The notes below the pieces were generated by a model that made no database searches, had not been told where the DNA came from, and worked only from the letters and a program-made list of their open reading frames with translations. The position numbers and the translations under genes are program-made. A stretch of DNA of 64,000 nt from Clostridium pasteurianum DSM 525 = ATCC 6013 (GTDB lineage: Bacteria > Bacillota > Clostridia > Clostridiales > Clostridiaceae): contig NZ_CP009268.1 of assembly GCF_000807255.1 (NCBI RefSeq), positions 1,890,384-1,954,383 on the forward strand. Reading direction: 5' to 3'. Shown in pieces: positions 27,452-34,894 of this stretch. Every line of letters starts with the position of its first letter. The first letter of the stretch is position 1.

Positions 27452-27486
27452 ACAGTTGAAAGTTGAGAGTCGATAGTGGAAAGTTA
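27452..27486. repeat. Heptamer repeat I inside the group I intron
   Basis: ACAGTTGAAAGTTGAGAGTC, then GATAGTGGAAAGTT, again between R and S. Same orientation as H, so the two do not form one hairpin. Confidence 0.7.
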
Positions 27487-27569
27487 AAAAATTCCTATCA
27501 ATCTTAAGCATAAATTGATTATGGGTGAAGATATAGTCTGGCAATGATTGAAAGGTCATTGATGAAACG

Positions 27570-27614
27570 CAAGCAAATCAACAACCTCAACAGGTTCTTC
27601 AATTATTGAGATAA
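27570..27614 (+). pseudogene. Second flagellin C-terminus (exon 2 or remnant)
   Basis: 15 codons reading QANQQPQQVLQLLR then TAA. The last 15 codons of the flagellin gene at 27091-27135 read QANNQPQQVLQLLR then TAG. The DNA of the two copies differs at many third positions while the peptide is nearly the same. It is either the downstream exon of a spliced flagellin or the end of a lost second flagellin gene. If the 5' splice site is after T at 27090, splicing would give the same frame. Confidence 0.75.
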
Positions 27615-28084
27615 TTGAGAATTTAGTAAGAATAATTAGGAGGAGTCAGGGTGAAAACTCTGGCTTCTTTGTTATTGCTTTAATATTTTAAAATGTCATA
27701 GTTTTATATTTATTTTCATAAAATATTTCAGATAAATTCATGAGATGTATTAAAAGGTGTTGATTTACAATAAAAATTTCTTGACAATCTACAGTAAGGC
27801 TTTTTATTTGATATAAAGTTGATATTTTATAGTTGAAGAATTGATGAAAATTAGAATAAAAATGTTATAATAAGTTTATATTGGTAAATATACAGTTTAG
27901 TATATATTATTAAAAGATATATAAGCATGAAATTATAGTATATTTAATAGAAAAGGTATTAAATTAACTAATTAAAGTTATTGAAAGAAAAATGCTTCAA
28001 AATATAAGTTAAGTAAATTCAATATAGATTGAGATGTTTTTGAGGAAAGCAAAATAATATATAGAAAGTATGATGGGAATATAA
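27615..28084. other. 470-bp AT-rich gap after flagellin
   Basis: It holds a hairpin at 27644-27671 (see below) and then about 400 bp of very AT-rich DNA before the DUF4263 gene. TTGACA at 27781 has no well-spaced -10 box. I see no gene, REP or heptamer island here. Confidence 0.5.
27644..27671 (+). terminator. Probable terminator of the flagellin transcript
   Basis: AGTCAGGGT / AACTCTGGCT stem with G-U pairs and a GAAA-type loop, followed by a T-rich but broken run (TCTTTGTTATT). Confidence 0.6.
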
Positions 28085-28942
28085 ATGTATGATGAAAAAG
28101 AAAAATTAATAACAGAGTTCAAAAAAATGCTAGACGATGTAAATACAAAAGAGAATGATATACAAGAATTTATTGAAACTTATTCACAATTAATACCAAC
28201 ACCATTTTTATTAGGGCATGCCTTACATTTTAATAGTGTTATATCGAAGTTTAAACTTTCGGATAGTTATATAACAGATTTTGCATATATGACTAAGTGT
28301 ACAGACTATTGGAATTTAGTTTTAATTGAGTTAGAAGATTCTCATAAAAAAATATTTACAAATAATAAAAATAATACTTATTTTCATAATGAGTTCAATC
28401 ATGCTTATGATCAAATTACTTCATGGAAAAATTACATAGAACAAAATAAAGAATGTGTATTAAAAAAAATAACTAAACTAAAATTGCCAATAAAATATAC
28501 ACCAATAAGAATAAAATATGTATTAATTATAGGAAGAAATAGTGATAAGAATACTGAGGAAAAAATAAACATGTTTGCACAGAAGAGTAATGATGACGTT
28601 AAAGTAATGACTTATGATAGTATTATATCAATGTATAAGCATTTGGAGGTATCTATAAATAAAATGGTTTTATCTCATTGGAAGGGAGGATTTAAAGTTA
28701 AACATGTTCCAGATAATCTTGACACAAGTATATTTGCATCTGTAAAACCAGAATATTTAGATATTGGTACAGAAAATACAAAAAAACTAATTGCTCAGGA
28801 TTATCAAATAGATCGTTGGAGACGAGGATATCCATTAATGTATAATTCCAAATATGATGCTAAAACATATAAAGAAAAAGCTACTAATATTTTGGCAAAA
28901 GTTACTGTTACAGATGATGAAATCGAAAGAAAGTTTGACTAA
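28085..28942 (+). CDS. Shedu-like immune protein SduA (DUF4263)
   Basis: 285 aa. The central block YITDFAYMTKC...WNLVLIELEDSHKKIF (about 60-92), followed by NEFNHAYDQITSWKNYIEQN (about 101-120), is the DUF4263 pattern of Shedu, a single-gene anti-phage nuclease of the PD-(D/E)XK fold. The Asp in ITDFAY and Glu in IELED fit the active site, but the usual Lys two after the Glu is replaced by Glu here, so activity is uncertain. The N-terminus is short and helical. First gene of the accessory region; its codon use is very AT-rich. No partner gene is seen. Confidence 0.72.
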   Translation: MYDEKEKLITEFKKMLDDVNTKENDIQEFIETYSQLIPTPFLLGHALHFNSVISKFKLSDSYITDFAYMTKCTDYWNLVLIELEDSHKKIFTNNKNNTYFHNEFNHAYDQITSWKNYIEQNKECVLKKITKLKLPIKYTPIRIKYVLIIGRNSDKNTEEKINMFAQKSNDDVKVMTYDSIISMYKHLEVSINKMVLSHWKGGFKVKHVPDNLDTSIFASVKPEYLDIGTENTKKLIAQDYQIDRWRRGYPLMYNSKYDAKTYKEKATNILAKVTVTDDEIERKFD

Positions 28943-29018
28943 AAGATATAAGAATTATCATAAGCAATAAAATAACAAAGCAATTATTATAAATTCAATA
29001 GATCCACTAATAAATTCC

Positions 29019-29077
29019 CTAGCAAGCTCAGTTGTTCCTCCCTCGCAAGGGTAACTGTGACTTGGGAAAAATAGTAA
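29019..29077 (+). repeat. REP element 1
   Basis: TAGCAAGCTCAGTTG, then GGGTAACTGTGACTTGGGAA (core 29049-29074). Part of the dispersed family restricted to 29-60 kb in this window. Confidence 0.7.
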
Positions 29078-29116
29078 AAGTAATAGAAATTGAAGCTTAA
29101 AATTACAACAGGGTCA

Positions 29117-29157
29117 GTCCATCTAGGAGACAACTTCCAGTTATCTCCTAGATGGAC
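29117..29157. terminator. Perfect 14-bp hairpin
   Basis: GTCCATCTAGGAGA and its exact complement flank a 13-nt loop. No T-run follows, so it may be a terminator or another palindromic repeat. Confidence 0.45.
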
Positions 29158-29222
29158 GATTGTTATATGTAATCCTAATTACTTTTAAATTGAGTCAGTA
29201 ATTATTAAAATTATACTCTTAT

Positions 29223-29249
29223 TAAAGAATTATTTAAATACTGCGATAA
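29223..29249 (+). promoter_or_regulatory. Sigma-D-type promoter before a gene remnant
   Basis: TAAA (29223-29226), 15-nt spacer, TGCGATAA (29242-29249). The surrounding 70 bp resemble the promoter and leader of the coiled-coil gene at 34895. Confidence 0.55.
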
Positions 29250-29280
29250 TTATAATATAAGACATAATTGGACAAATATA

Positions 29281-29340
29281 TTGGATGATTTTATTGATAA
29301 GAATAAATTAGAACATCAGGTAAGGGAGGCTTTTTCGTGA
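29281..29340 (+). pseudogene. Truncated copy of the sigma-D-linked coiled-coil gene
   Basis: From a TTG 31 bp after the promoter site it reads LDDFIDKNKLEHQVREAFS then stop, against LEDSKDRNRLEQELIEVKYR in the intact gene at 34895. The leader DNA (ATAATATAAGACA, AAATATATTGGA) is also shared. Only the first 13 or so codons are homologous, then the sequence breaks into REP DNA, so this is a remnant. Confidence 0.65.
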
Positions 29341-29357
29341 AAACTAGAACAACGTTA

Positions 29358-29410
29358 ATAGCAAGTGAGACTCTTCGATTCCCACTATGGTGACTGTCAC
29401 CTGTCGGTTT
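29358..29410 (+). repeat. REP element 2 (GTGACTGTCACC palindrome)
   Basis: TAGCAAGTGAGACTC, then CACTATGGTGACTGTCACCT. Nearly the same element occurs at 32338. Confidence 0.7.
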
Positions 29411-29476
29411 AATAAACTCGATAAATCTGCGTATTAGTATCACCTTACTGCCATAACACATGAGGGGTTACGTTAT

Positions 29477-29515
29477 CAGGTCACAAGAGTAACTGTGACC
29501 TGGGAAATAAAGTAA
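29477..29515 (+). repeat. REP element 3 (hairpin form)
   Basis: CAGGTCACA and TGTGACCTG form a 9-bp stem over AGAGTAAC, followed by GGAAATAAAGTA. Confidence 0.65.
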
Positions 29516-29642
29516 GTGATTTAAAAATAAATACTCTATGTAAATAATTCTTTTTATAAGAATAAAATTAATATCATTAAAACTCTTAGATGCTTATATT
29601 TTACAAATCTTATAAAATACAATAAGTATTCGAGTGATAATC

Positions 29643-29822
29643 ATGGATATAGCAGCATTATCAACAATAATGAGCCGATCAAAAGTACAATAGTCAGCTG
29701 ATATATCAGTAATGAAGATGGCAATGGATACAGGGAATGAAACTGCTGCTCAAATGACGGAAATGATGAAGAATGTTGCAGTAGACCCTAATCTAGGGCA
29801 ACATTTGGATGCAAGGGTATAG
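29643..29822 (+). pseudogene. YjfB-like putative motility protein with in-frame amber codon
   Basis: The frame reads MDIAALSTIMSRSKVQ, a TAG at 29691, then SADISVMKMAMDTGNETAAQ and a C-terminus near DPNLGQHLDARV before a second TAG. This is the full-length pattern of the YjfB family (about 60 aa, start MDIAALS, end like LG-x-x-LD-x-x), which is tied to motility genes. An AGTGATAA box 16 nt after a TAAA lies just upstream, a weaker sigma-D-like site. One base change would restore the gene; a sequencing error is also possible. Confidence 0.7.
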
Positions 29823-29862
29823 CATTATATGAATGAGAAATAAGAAATTATAGAGGTTAAAT

Positions 29863-30918
29863 ATGTTATCTTTATGTATGATAGTTAAAAATGAAGAAAA
29901 AAATCTTAAAAGTTGCTTATCCAAAGTAGCTGCTTTTGTAGACGAAATAATTATAGTAGATACAGGTTCTATTGATAATACAAAGATTATCGCATCACAA
30001 TTTACAGATGAAATTTATGACTTTAAGTGGTGTAATGATTTCTCAAAAGCTAGAAATTTCTCTATATGTAAAGCTTCAAAGGATTGGATACTTGTGTTAG
30101 ATGCAGATGAGTTTGTTACAGATTTTTTTAGAGATAATATAGATAAATTTATAAAAAACTCTTTAAATAAAAATAAGGTAGGTAGAATTCAGAGAATTAA
30201 TATAATGGAGGATTCTAACGGTAATAAGAAGTATACTGAAAGGGTAAATAGACTTTTTAACAGAAATTATTTTCATTATGAAGGAATAATTCATGAGCAG
30301 CTTATAGCTTTGGATGGTAAAACCTATGAAACAGAGATCATAGATATAACTGTAGATCATTTGGGTTATACAGAGGAAGCATTAAATAGAACAGATAAAC
30401 TTAAAAGGAATATAGGTTTATTAAAAGTAGCAGTGAAAAATGACTCAGAAGATCCGTATCTTTATTTTCAATTAGGTAAGTCCTATTATATGTTGAAGGA
30501 TTATAAAACTTCTGCCTTATATTTTGAAAAGGCGTTATCTTTTCAGTTAGATTTCAAATTAGAATATGTGGAGGACTTAGTAGAAACCTATGGATATTCT
30601 CTGATTAATAATGGTAGGTACTCGGAGTCTCTTATTTTAGAGAATTGCCTTGAGGTCTACTCAAAACTACCAGATTTTCATTTCCTTTTGGGATTAATAT
30701 ATATGAATAATGCTAAATTTACACAGGCAATAAAGTGCTTTTTAGAGTGTACTAAATTTCCATATTCTAAGGTAGAAGGAATAACTACATATATTTCATA
30801 CTATAATGTAGGGGTTATATATGATGTGCTGGGTTTTGGAGAAAAAGCGATGGAATATTATAAGATGTGTGGGGATTATGAGCCAGCAAGGAATAGGATT
30901 AAAGCACAGCTGAATTAA
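29863..30918 (+). CDS. Family 2 glycosyltransferase with TPR repeats
   Basis: 351 aa. The N-terminal GT2 domain (about 1-200) starts with LSLCMIVKNEEKNLKSCLSK and has the nucleotide-sugar/metal motif LVLDADEF (about 76-83). The C-terminal part (about 205-345) holds tetratricopeptide-like helices (PYLYFQLGKSYYMLKDYKTS, YFEKALSF). No membrane segment or signal peptide is seen, so it acts in the cytosol. Such GT2-TPR proteins in clostridial flagellar loci are often flagellin glycosyltransferases; that role is inferred from position, 2.7 kb after the flagellin gene. Confidence 0.85.
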   Translation: MLSLCMIVKNEEKNLKSCLSKVAAFVDEIIIVDTGSIDNTKIIASQFTDEIYDFKWCNDFSKARNFSICKASKDWILVLDADEFVTDFFRDNIDKFIKNSLNKNKVGRIQRINIMEDSNGNKKYTERVNRLFNRNYFHYEGIIHEQLIALDGKTYETEIIDITVDHLGYTEEALNRTDKLKRNIGLLKVAVKNDSEDPYLYFQLGKSYYMLKDYKTSALYFEKALSFQLDFKLEYVEDLVETYGYSLINNGRYSESLILENCLEVYSKLPDFHFLLGLIYMNNAKFTQAIKCFLECTKFPYSKVEGITTYISYYNVGVIYDVLGFGEKAMEYYKMCGDYEPARNRIKAQLN

Positions 30919-30978
30919 GTGGATACTTATGTATACTATTAAGTTTATTAAAATTATATATTGGAGGGATAAAAATGT

Positions 30979-31033
30979 AGCAAGTTCACTCCGTTCACAA
31001 AGACCCCAAGGGGTTGTGAACGGAGTGAACACA
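30979..31033. repeat. Palindrome with TAGCAAG border
   Basis: GTTCACTCCGTTCACAA and its exact 17-bp complement (31014-31030) over a 13-nt loop with CCCCAAGGGG-like centre, preceded by TAGCAAG as in REP 1, 2 and 4. It follows the glycosyltransferase gene and may act as its terminator. Confidence 0.65.
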
Positions 31034-31191
31034 GTAAATAATAGAAAATTAAGACAAGATAATAAAAAGAGAGAATCGTCATTTCGGTGGCGCTTCTTTA
31101 AGGTTTTTTGATGGCTTAAGCATATATCATAATTAGTAAGTATATGATTTTTCGGTCATATATTAGAGGTACCATCTAATGTGAGACAATT

Positions 31192-32208
31192 CTAGTTTTC
31201 ATATTTTTTCTTGAGTTCAAGTATCTTTTCTAAACTTAACCCAGTTCCTTTAGCTATAATTGCTGTATCTATCCCAAGTTTTAAAAGATTTACAGCAGTT
31301 TCTTCTTTTCCTTGTTCAATGCCTTTATCGATGCCTTGTTCAATGCCTTGCTTAATGCCTTGTTTAATGCCTTGTTTGATACCTCTTTGTTCAGAGGTTT
31401 TAAAGCCTTTCTCAATGGTCTTACCTAAATTACTTACCATATCTTCCACCTCCAATTCAGATGTTTGCTTTAACAATTCGTTAATGTTTGTATCTATATT
31501 GTCTTTAAATCTATTTCTTAGTATATTTACTAGCCAAGCTTTAAATATTTTCTGTTGTTCTTTAGAGGAATCTTTTCTAAGTATTCTTCCCACAAGCTTA
31601 AGTCTGTCTACTATTTCTATATCATTGACATTTTGATCTAATAAAAATACTGTACTTACTATATTGGCTATCTCTAATAACTCTTCTTTTTCCATTCTAT
31701 TAACGTCAAATAATAAATATCTGAAATCAACTATACTGTCTTCAAAGAGTTCATGTCCTTTCAATATATCTTTAAAGTTTCTAGCTGCAGTCCAGTTATT
31801 TTTTCCGTTATACACTACCATTGGAACTATGGCTGGCAATTTGTAATCTTTTCTCTTTTTAATTTTAGTATCTGTGTTTTTAAGTTCGTCTCTCCAAATT
31901 TCGGTCATATACATGAGAAGTCTTATGGGCATAGAAAAATCCACTTTTGACTGAAATTCAAGAAGAACATAGAATATAATATCATTTCCATCTATATTTA
32001 CTCTATAGACTATGTCAGCTTCTTCCTCTTTGAAATCCTTAAGGATAAATTCTTTATCTATTAAGATTAGATTATCTTCTTTTATGAAGTTTACCCAATC
32101 TTTCTTTACAAAACCTTTAAGGAATTCTAAAAAGTTCTTTTTACTGGATAGTATATGCTTATATCCTAAATCATTCTCATTATTTATACGTTTATTCAAA
32201 GTTTTCAC
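31192..32208 (-). CDS. Rpn-family recombination-promoting nuclease / PD-(D/E)XK putative transposase
   Basis: 338 aa with GTG start. The N-terminus (NDLGYKHILSSKKNFLEFLKGF) and ADIVYRV...FYVLLEFQSKVD (about 63-90; Asp and Glu-x-Gln of the nuclease) match the Rpn/YhgA (Transposase_31) family of DNA nucleases. The C-terminus has an in-frame array of tetrapeptides (GIKQ, GIEQ, GIDK) at about 282-305, coded by 12-bp repeats at 31318-31390, a common site of length change in this family. The end (LGIDTAIIAKGTGLSLEKIL) is the usual helix-turn-helix-like tail. Rpn proteins promote recombination and some act against phage. Confidence 0.85.
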   Translation of the reverse strand: MKTLNKRINNENDLGYKHILSSKKNFLEFLKGFVKKDWVNFIKEDNLILIDKEFILKDFKEEEADIVYRVNIDGNDIIFYVLLEFQSKVDFSMPIRLLMYMTEIWRDELKNTDTKIKKRKDYKLPAIVPMVVYNGKNNWTAARNFKDILKGHELFEDSIVDFRYLLFDVNRMEKEELLEIANIVSTVFLLDQNVNDIEIVDRLKLVGRILRKDSSKEQQKIFKAWLVNILRNRFKDNIDTNINELLKQTSELEVEDMVSNLGKTIEKGFKTSEQRGIKQGIKQGIKQGIEQGIDKGIEQGKEETAVNLLKLGIDTAIIAKGTGLSLEKILELKKKYEN

Positions 32209-32337
32209 CAGCCCTTTATAGTTTAATTATATCATAGGGAAAGGTGGTGATGCTATAGATAAAAGAGAGAAATAATACAAGAAAACATGTATTTAACGAT
32301 AAAAAGCAGCTTATATCCGTTACATATGAAAATGGGA

Positions 32338-32390
32338 CTAGCAAGTGAGAGCTTAGCTCTCACTATAGTGACTGTCACCTGTCGATTTAT
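32338..32390 (+). repeat. REP element 4
   Basis: TAGCAAGTGAGAGCTTAGCT with a perfect 9-bp stem AGTGAGAGC/GCTCTCACT, then AGTGACTGTCACCTGTCG. Close copy of REP 2. Confidence 0.75.
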
Positions 32391-32465
32391 GACATAATTT
32401 ATGTTGAAATTTCAGTCTTCTTATTTTATCAACTACTCCCCAATAAATTCTGTTTAAAGCGGAGG

Positions 32466-32969
32466 CTATTTCTTTATCAGTAAGACCAGTGAGTTTTGAG
32501 TTAATAATATATTTTCATCTTCTGAGAAGTTAAGTGTATAGATAGATATTCTTGGAAAAATGTAAATGGAGCCATTTTTTCTCTTACTTGAATCTATAAC
32601 CAATGAACCATCATCCATATATAGACATGCTAATCCTATTGGATGATCCAGTAACAGCAGATTTTCTTTTGTAATAGATTTTTCTCCATTTATATAAAAG
32701 CTATTATAAAGATTAGTATAGACCTTATTACTAGGGGAACGTAGTTGTGGATTTTTGCATGTAATTAAGAGTTTAAAGTCAAGATTTTTAAGTTTATCAG
32801 CTTTCCATTGTCTATAAGGAACTTGTTTTGTGCATCCATGTTCTCTATAGTATGCATTTTTACTTCTGCCATAAAGAGCTAAGCTGCCATCACCAAGTAA
32901 GCCTCCAATTATTATATTTCTTTCTAATCTATTCATATCATATATCTTAGTATTTTCAACGAAAGGCAT
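32466..32969 (-). CDS. LAGLIDADG homing endonuclease, C-terminus altered
   Basis: 167 aa; AAGGAGATAG precedes the ATG. Two LAGLIDADG-type helices are visible, IIIGGLLGDGSLAL (about 19-32) and GLACLYMDDGSLVI (about 112-125), each ending in the catalytic acidic residue (GDG, DDG). The usual 40-60 residues after the second motif are missing: the frame breaks at about SEDENILL. In another frame the DNA continues as LTGLTDKEIASALNRIYWGV, a helix-turn-helix-like tail down to about 32400, so the gene is probably truncated or frameshifted. It stands outside any intron that I can see. Confidence 0.75.
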   Translation of the reverse strand: MPFVENTKIYDMNRLERNIIIGGLLGDGSLALYGRSKNAYYREHGCTKQVPYRQWKADKLKNLDFKLLITCKNPQLRSPSNKVYTNLYNSFYINGEKSITKENLLLLDHPIGLACLYMDDGSLVIDSSKRKNGSIYIFPRISIYTLNFSEDENILLTQNSLVLLIKK

Positions 32970-33125
32970 TTCTATCTCCTTTTTAATATTTAGATTAGTC
33001 GCTTGCGGAATACCGCAAGCATTGATTTGCCTAACTTTTTAGCCGTTAGGCTTTTATATTTTCCTCCACTATGAAATAATAAATGCGACCAAACAAAATA
33101 CTAATCCACAGGGAGGAGAATAAAC

Positions 33126-34601
33126 ATGTTTTGTCTCAATAAAATTAAACAACTTACTATTTTTGAACAGGTATCTGAATTAAATCACATGGCTTCAAAC
33201 CAACCCGTAGGGTTTATTAAACTGCTCTCTCAAAATTTTGATATTGCTACTTTTATTCCTGAATCTTTCACACAGCATTATTATGCCGATTTAGGCAGAG
33301 ATAGAAAATATACCTTAACATCAGTGCTGTCAGCTTTATTAATCATGCAAATATTTCACATACCCACTACTACCTTATTAACAATTTTTCTTATATTTTC
33401 TACTGAAATAAGAGATTTTTGTAGTTTTTATGAATCTATACCAGATGAATCTTTTTTCAGTAGATTTAAAACTGATTTTCAAAATGATATCGCTAATCTG
33501 TTTGATTCCATGGCGATTGAAGTTATTGATATCTGTGAAAAAATTGATGATAATCTTCCAGAAGATTCACCTTATAAAAATCTTAGTTCTATGCTTATAT
33601 ATGATACTTCTGGTTTAAAACCAAAAGTTAAAGAAAATAACCCCAAAACACTAGTAGCTGAAGTTAACAGACAAAAATCTTATGCTAAAGCTACTAACAA
33701 AGAAAATTTCAATCCATATGCTGCCGCATATAAGAATATGCCTAAGTTTGCACAAGCTAATCCTAATATCAGATTAGATTTTGTCAATGGACACTTTGGT
33801 TATTTCTATAAATTTGGTCTTTTAACTAATGGGTTAGGTATTCCTCTCAATTTAAAATTCTTTGATGAAGAGTTTTATAAATCAATGGAAAAAGAATTTC
33901 ATACACCAGAAGACCAAAAATATTTCTATGATAATGCTTCTTTAAAGTCAGTAATCATGCCATTTTTAAATAACATAGATAAAAATTCTAATTTCAAATT
34001 TAAAACCTTTTTAGGTGATTCAGAATTTGATAGTTATGAAAATTTTGGATTACTTAAATCTTTAAATTTTGGAAAAGTATTTATCCCACTTAATCCTCGT
34101 AACCAAGCTAATAATAAGCTTAATGGCTTGGAGTATGACATTGAAGGTGTTCCTCTCTGCCCTTTGACTAAAGAGCAATTCAAAGCTGATGGTCCTTGCA
34201 AAGGTAAAAATAGAAGCTTAAGGTATAAATTCACCTGTCCAAAATCCCATAGAGATAAAAAGGGAAAGTGCTATCATACTTGCGAAGATCCTTGTACGGA
34301 TAGTAAAAGTGGTCGTATGACCTACGTTTATCCTGATAAAGATTTTAGACTATATCCTGGTGTTCAAAGGAACTCCACAGAGTGGGATGAAACTTATCCT
34401 ACTCGCGCATCTATTGAAAGATGCTTAGCTTCTTTAAAATCCAATCCATGCATTGAAAAACCAAAAACAGTAAACACCTTAACTATGCGTTCTGATTTAT
34501 ATCTAACTTGTATTGCTAAACTTATAAATGTCCTATTGGCTTACGCCATAAACAAACCAGAATACATCAGAAGCATAAATAAGCTTCTTAAAATAGCATA
34601 A
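33126..34601 (+). CDS. DDE-type insertion sequence transposase
   Basis: 491 aa, intact; GGGAGGAG precedes the ATG. The candidate DDE triad lies in LIYDTSGLK (about residue 159), FLGDSEFDSYENF (about 298) and RASIERCLASLK (about 438). A Cys-rich insert (CPKSHRDKKGKCYHTCEDPC) lies between the second Asp and the Glu, as in IS1182/IS4-like groups. The exact IS family is not assigned. Two hairpins precede it (GCTTGCGG/CCGCAAGC at 33001 and CCTAAC/GTTAGG at 33040). Terminal inverted repeats are not evident. Confidence 0.85.
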   Translation: MFCLNKIKQLTIFEQVSELNHMASNQPVGFIKLLSQNFDIATFIPESFTQHYYADLGRDRKYTLTSVLSALLIMQIFHIPTTTLLTIFLIFSTEIRDFCSFYESIPDESFFSRFKTDFQNDIANLFDSMAIEVIDICEKIDDNLPEDSPYKNLSSMLIYDTSGLKPKVKENNPKTLVAEVNRQKSYAKATNKENFNPYAAAYKNMPKFAQANPNIRLDFVNGHFGYFYKFGLLTNGLGIPLNLKFFDEEFYKSMEKEFHTPEDQKYFYDNASLKSVIMPFLNNIDKNSNFKFKTFLGDSEFDSYENFGLLKSLNFGKVFIPLNPRNQANNKLNGLEYDIEGVPLCPLTKEQFKADGPCKGKNRSLRYKFTCPKSHRDKKGKCYHTCEDPCTDSKSGRMTYVYPDKDFRLYPGVQRNSTEWDETYPTRASIERCLASLKSNPCIEKPKTVNTLTMRSDLYLTCIAKLINVLLAYAINKPEYIRSINKLLKIA

Positions 34602-34836
34602 TTAACATATCCACAATTCAATACATCCCCAAATGCTCCGCATACCTTTTTATCAAAAGGTTTTTTGTCATGTCTATTTTTTTGCACATTTTAAGAAATT
34701 TTTTAAAAGTTATCCACATTATTTAATTTTCAATATCACATCCACCTAAATATTTAGATTGATATAATTATTATTTGTTAATATGAATAGATACATACTT
34801 AAGATTTTTAATTTGTCTATCAGATATTGTTGTTAC

Positions 34837-34863
34837 TAAAGAATAACCTGAATACTTCGATAA
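34837..34863 (+). promoter_or_regulatory. Sigma-D-type promoter of the small coiled-coil gene
   Basis: TAAA (34837-34840), 15-nt spacer, TTCGATAA (34856-34863); identical -10 octamer to the promoter of the second flagellin at 60597. Confidence 0.6.
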
Positions 34864-34894
34864 TTACAGTATAAGACAGGCTTGGAGAAATATA

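Larger units (their letters stand above)
27136..27569 (+). ncRNA. Group I intron core at the flagellin 3' end
   Basis: Conserved group I elements in order: TTGAGGGTCTC (candidate internal guide region, 27142), GGTGAATTGCTGGAAC (27181), Q element AATCAGCAGCCAAGC (27270-27284), R element GTTCAACGACTAGA (27309-27322) and S element AAGATATAGTCT (27528-27539). P7 pairs GACTA (27316-27320) with TAGTC (27534-27538). A P9 hairpin CAATGA/TCATTG (27542-27561) leads to GATGAAACG, after which exon-like CAAGCA starts at 27570. Boundaries are approximate: the 5' site could be near 27139 or at 27090 inside the flagellin codons. No endonuclease gene is inside it. Similar introns are known in Firmicute phages and in a Geobacillus flagellin gene. 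Confidence 0.85.

Noticed and set aside
31211-31950. Plus-strand open frames opposite the Rpn-type gene
   Set aside because: Shadows of the minus-strand gene; low-complexity SMPC repeats reflect the KQGI codons.
32985-34760. AATATTTAGATT on both sides of the DDE transposase gene (32985-32996 and 34749-34760) as a target duplication
   Set aside because: No terminal inverted repeats just inside, and a 12-bp A/T word can recur by chance here; kept only as a possibility.
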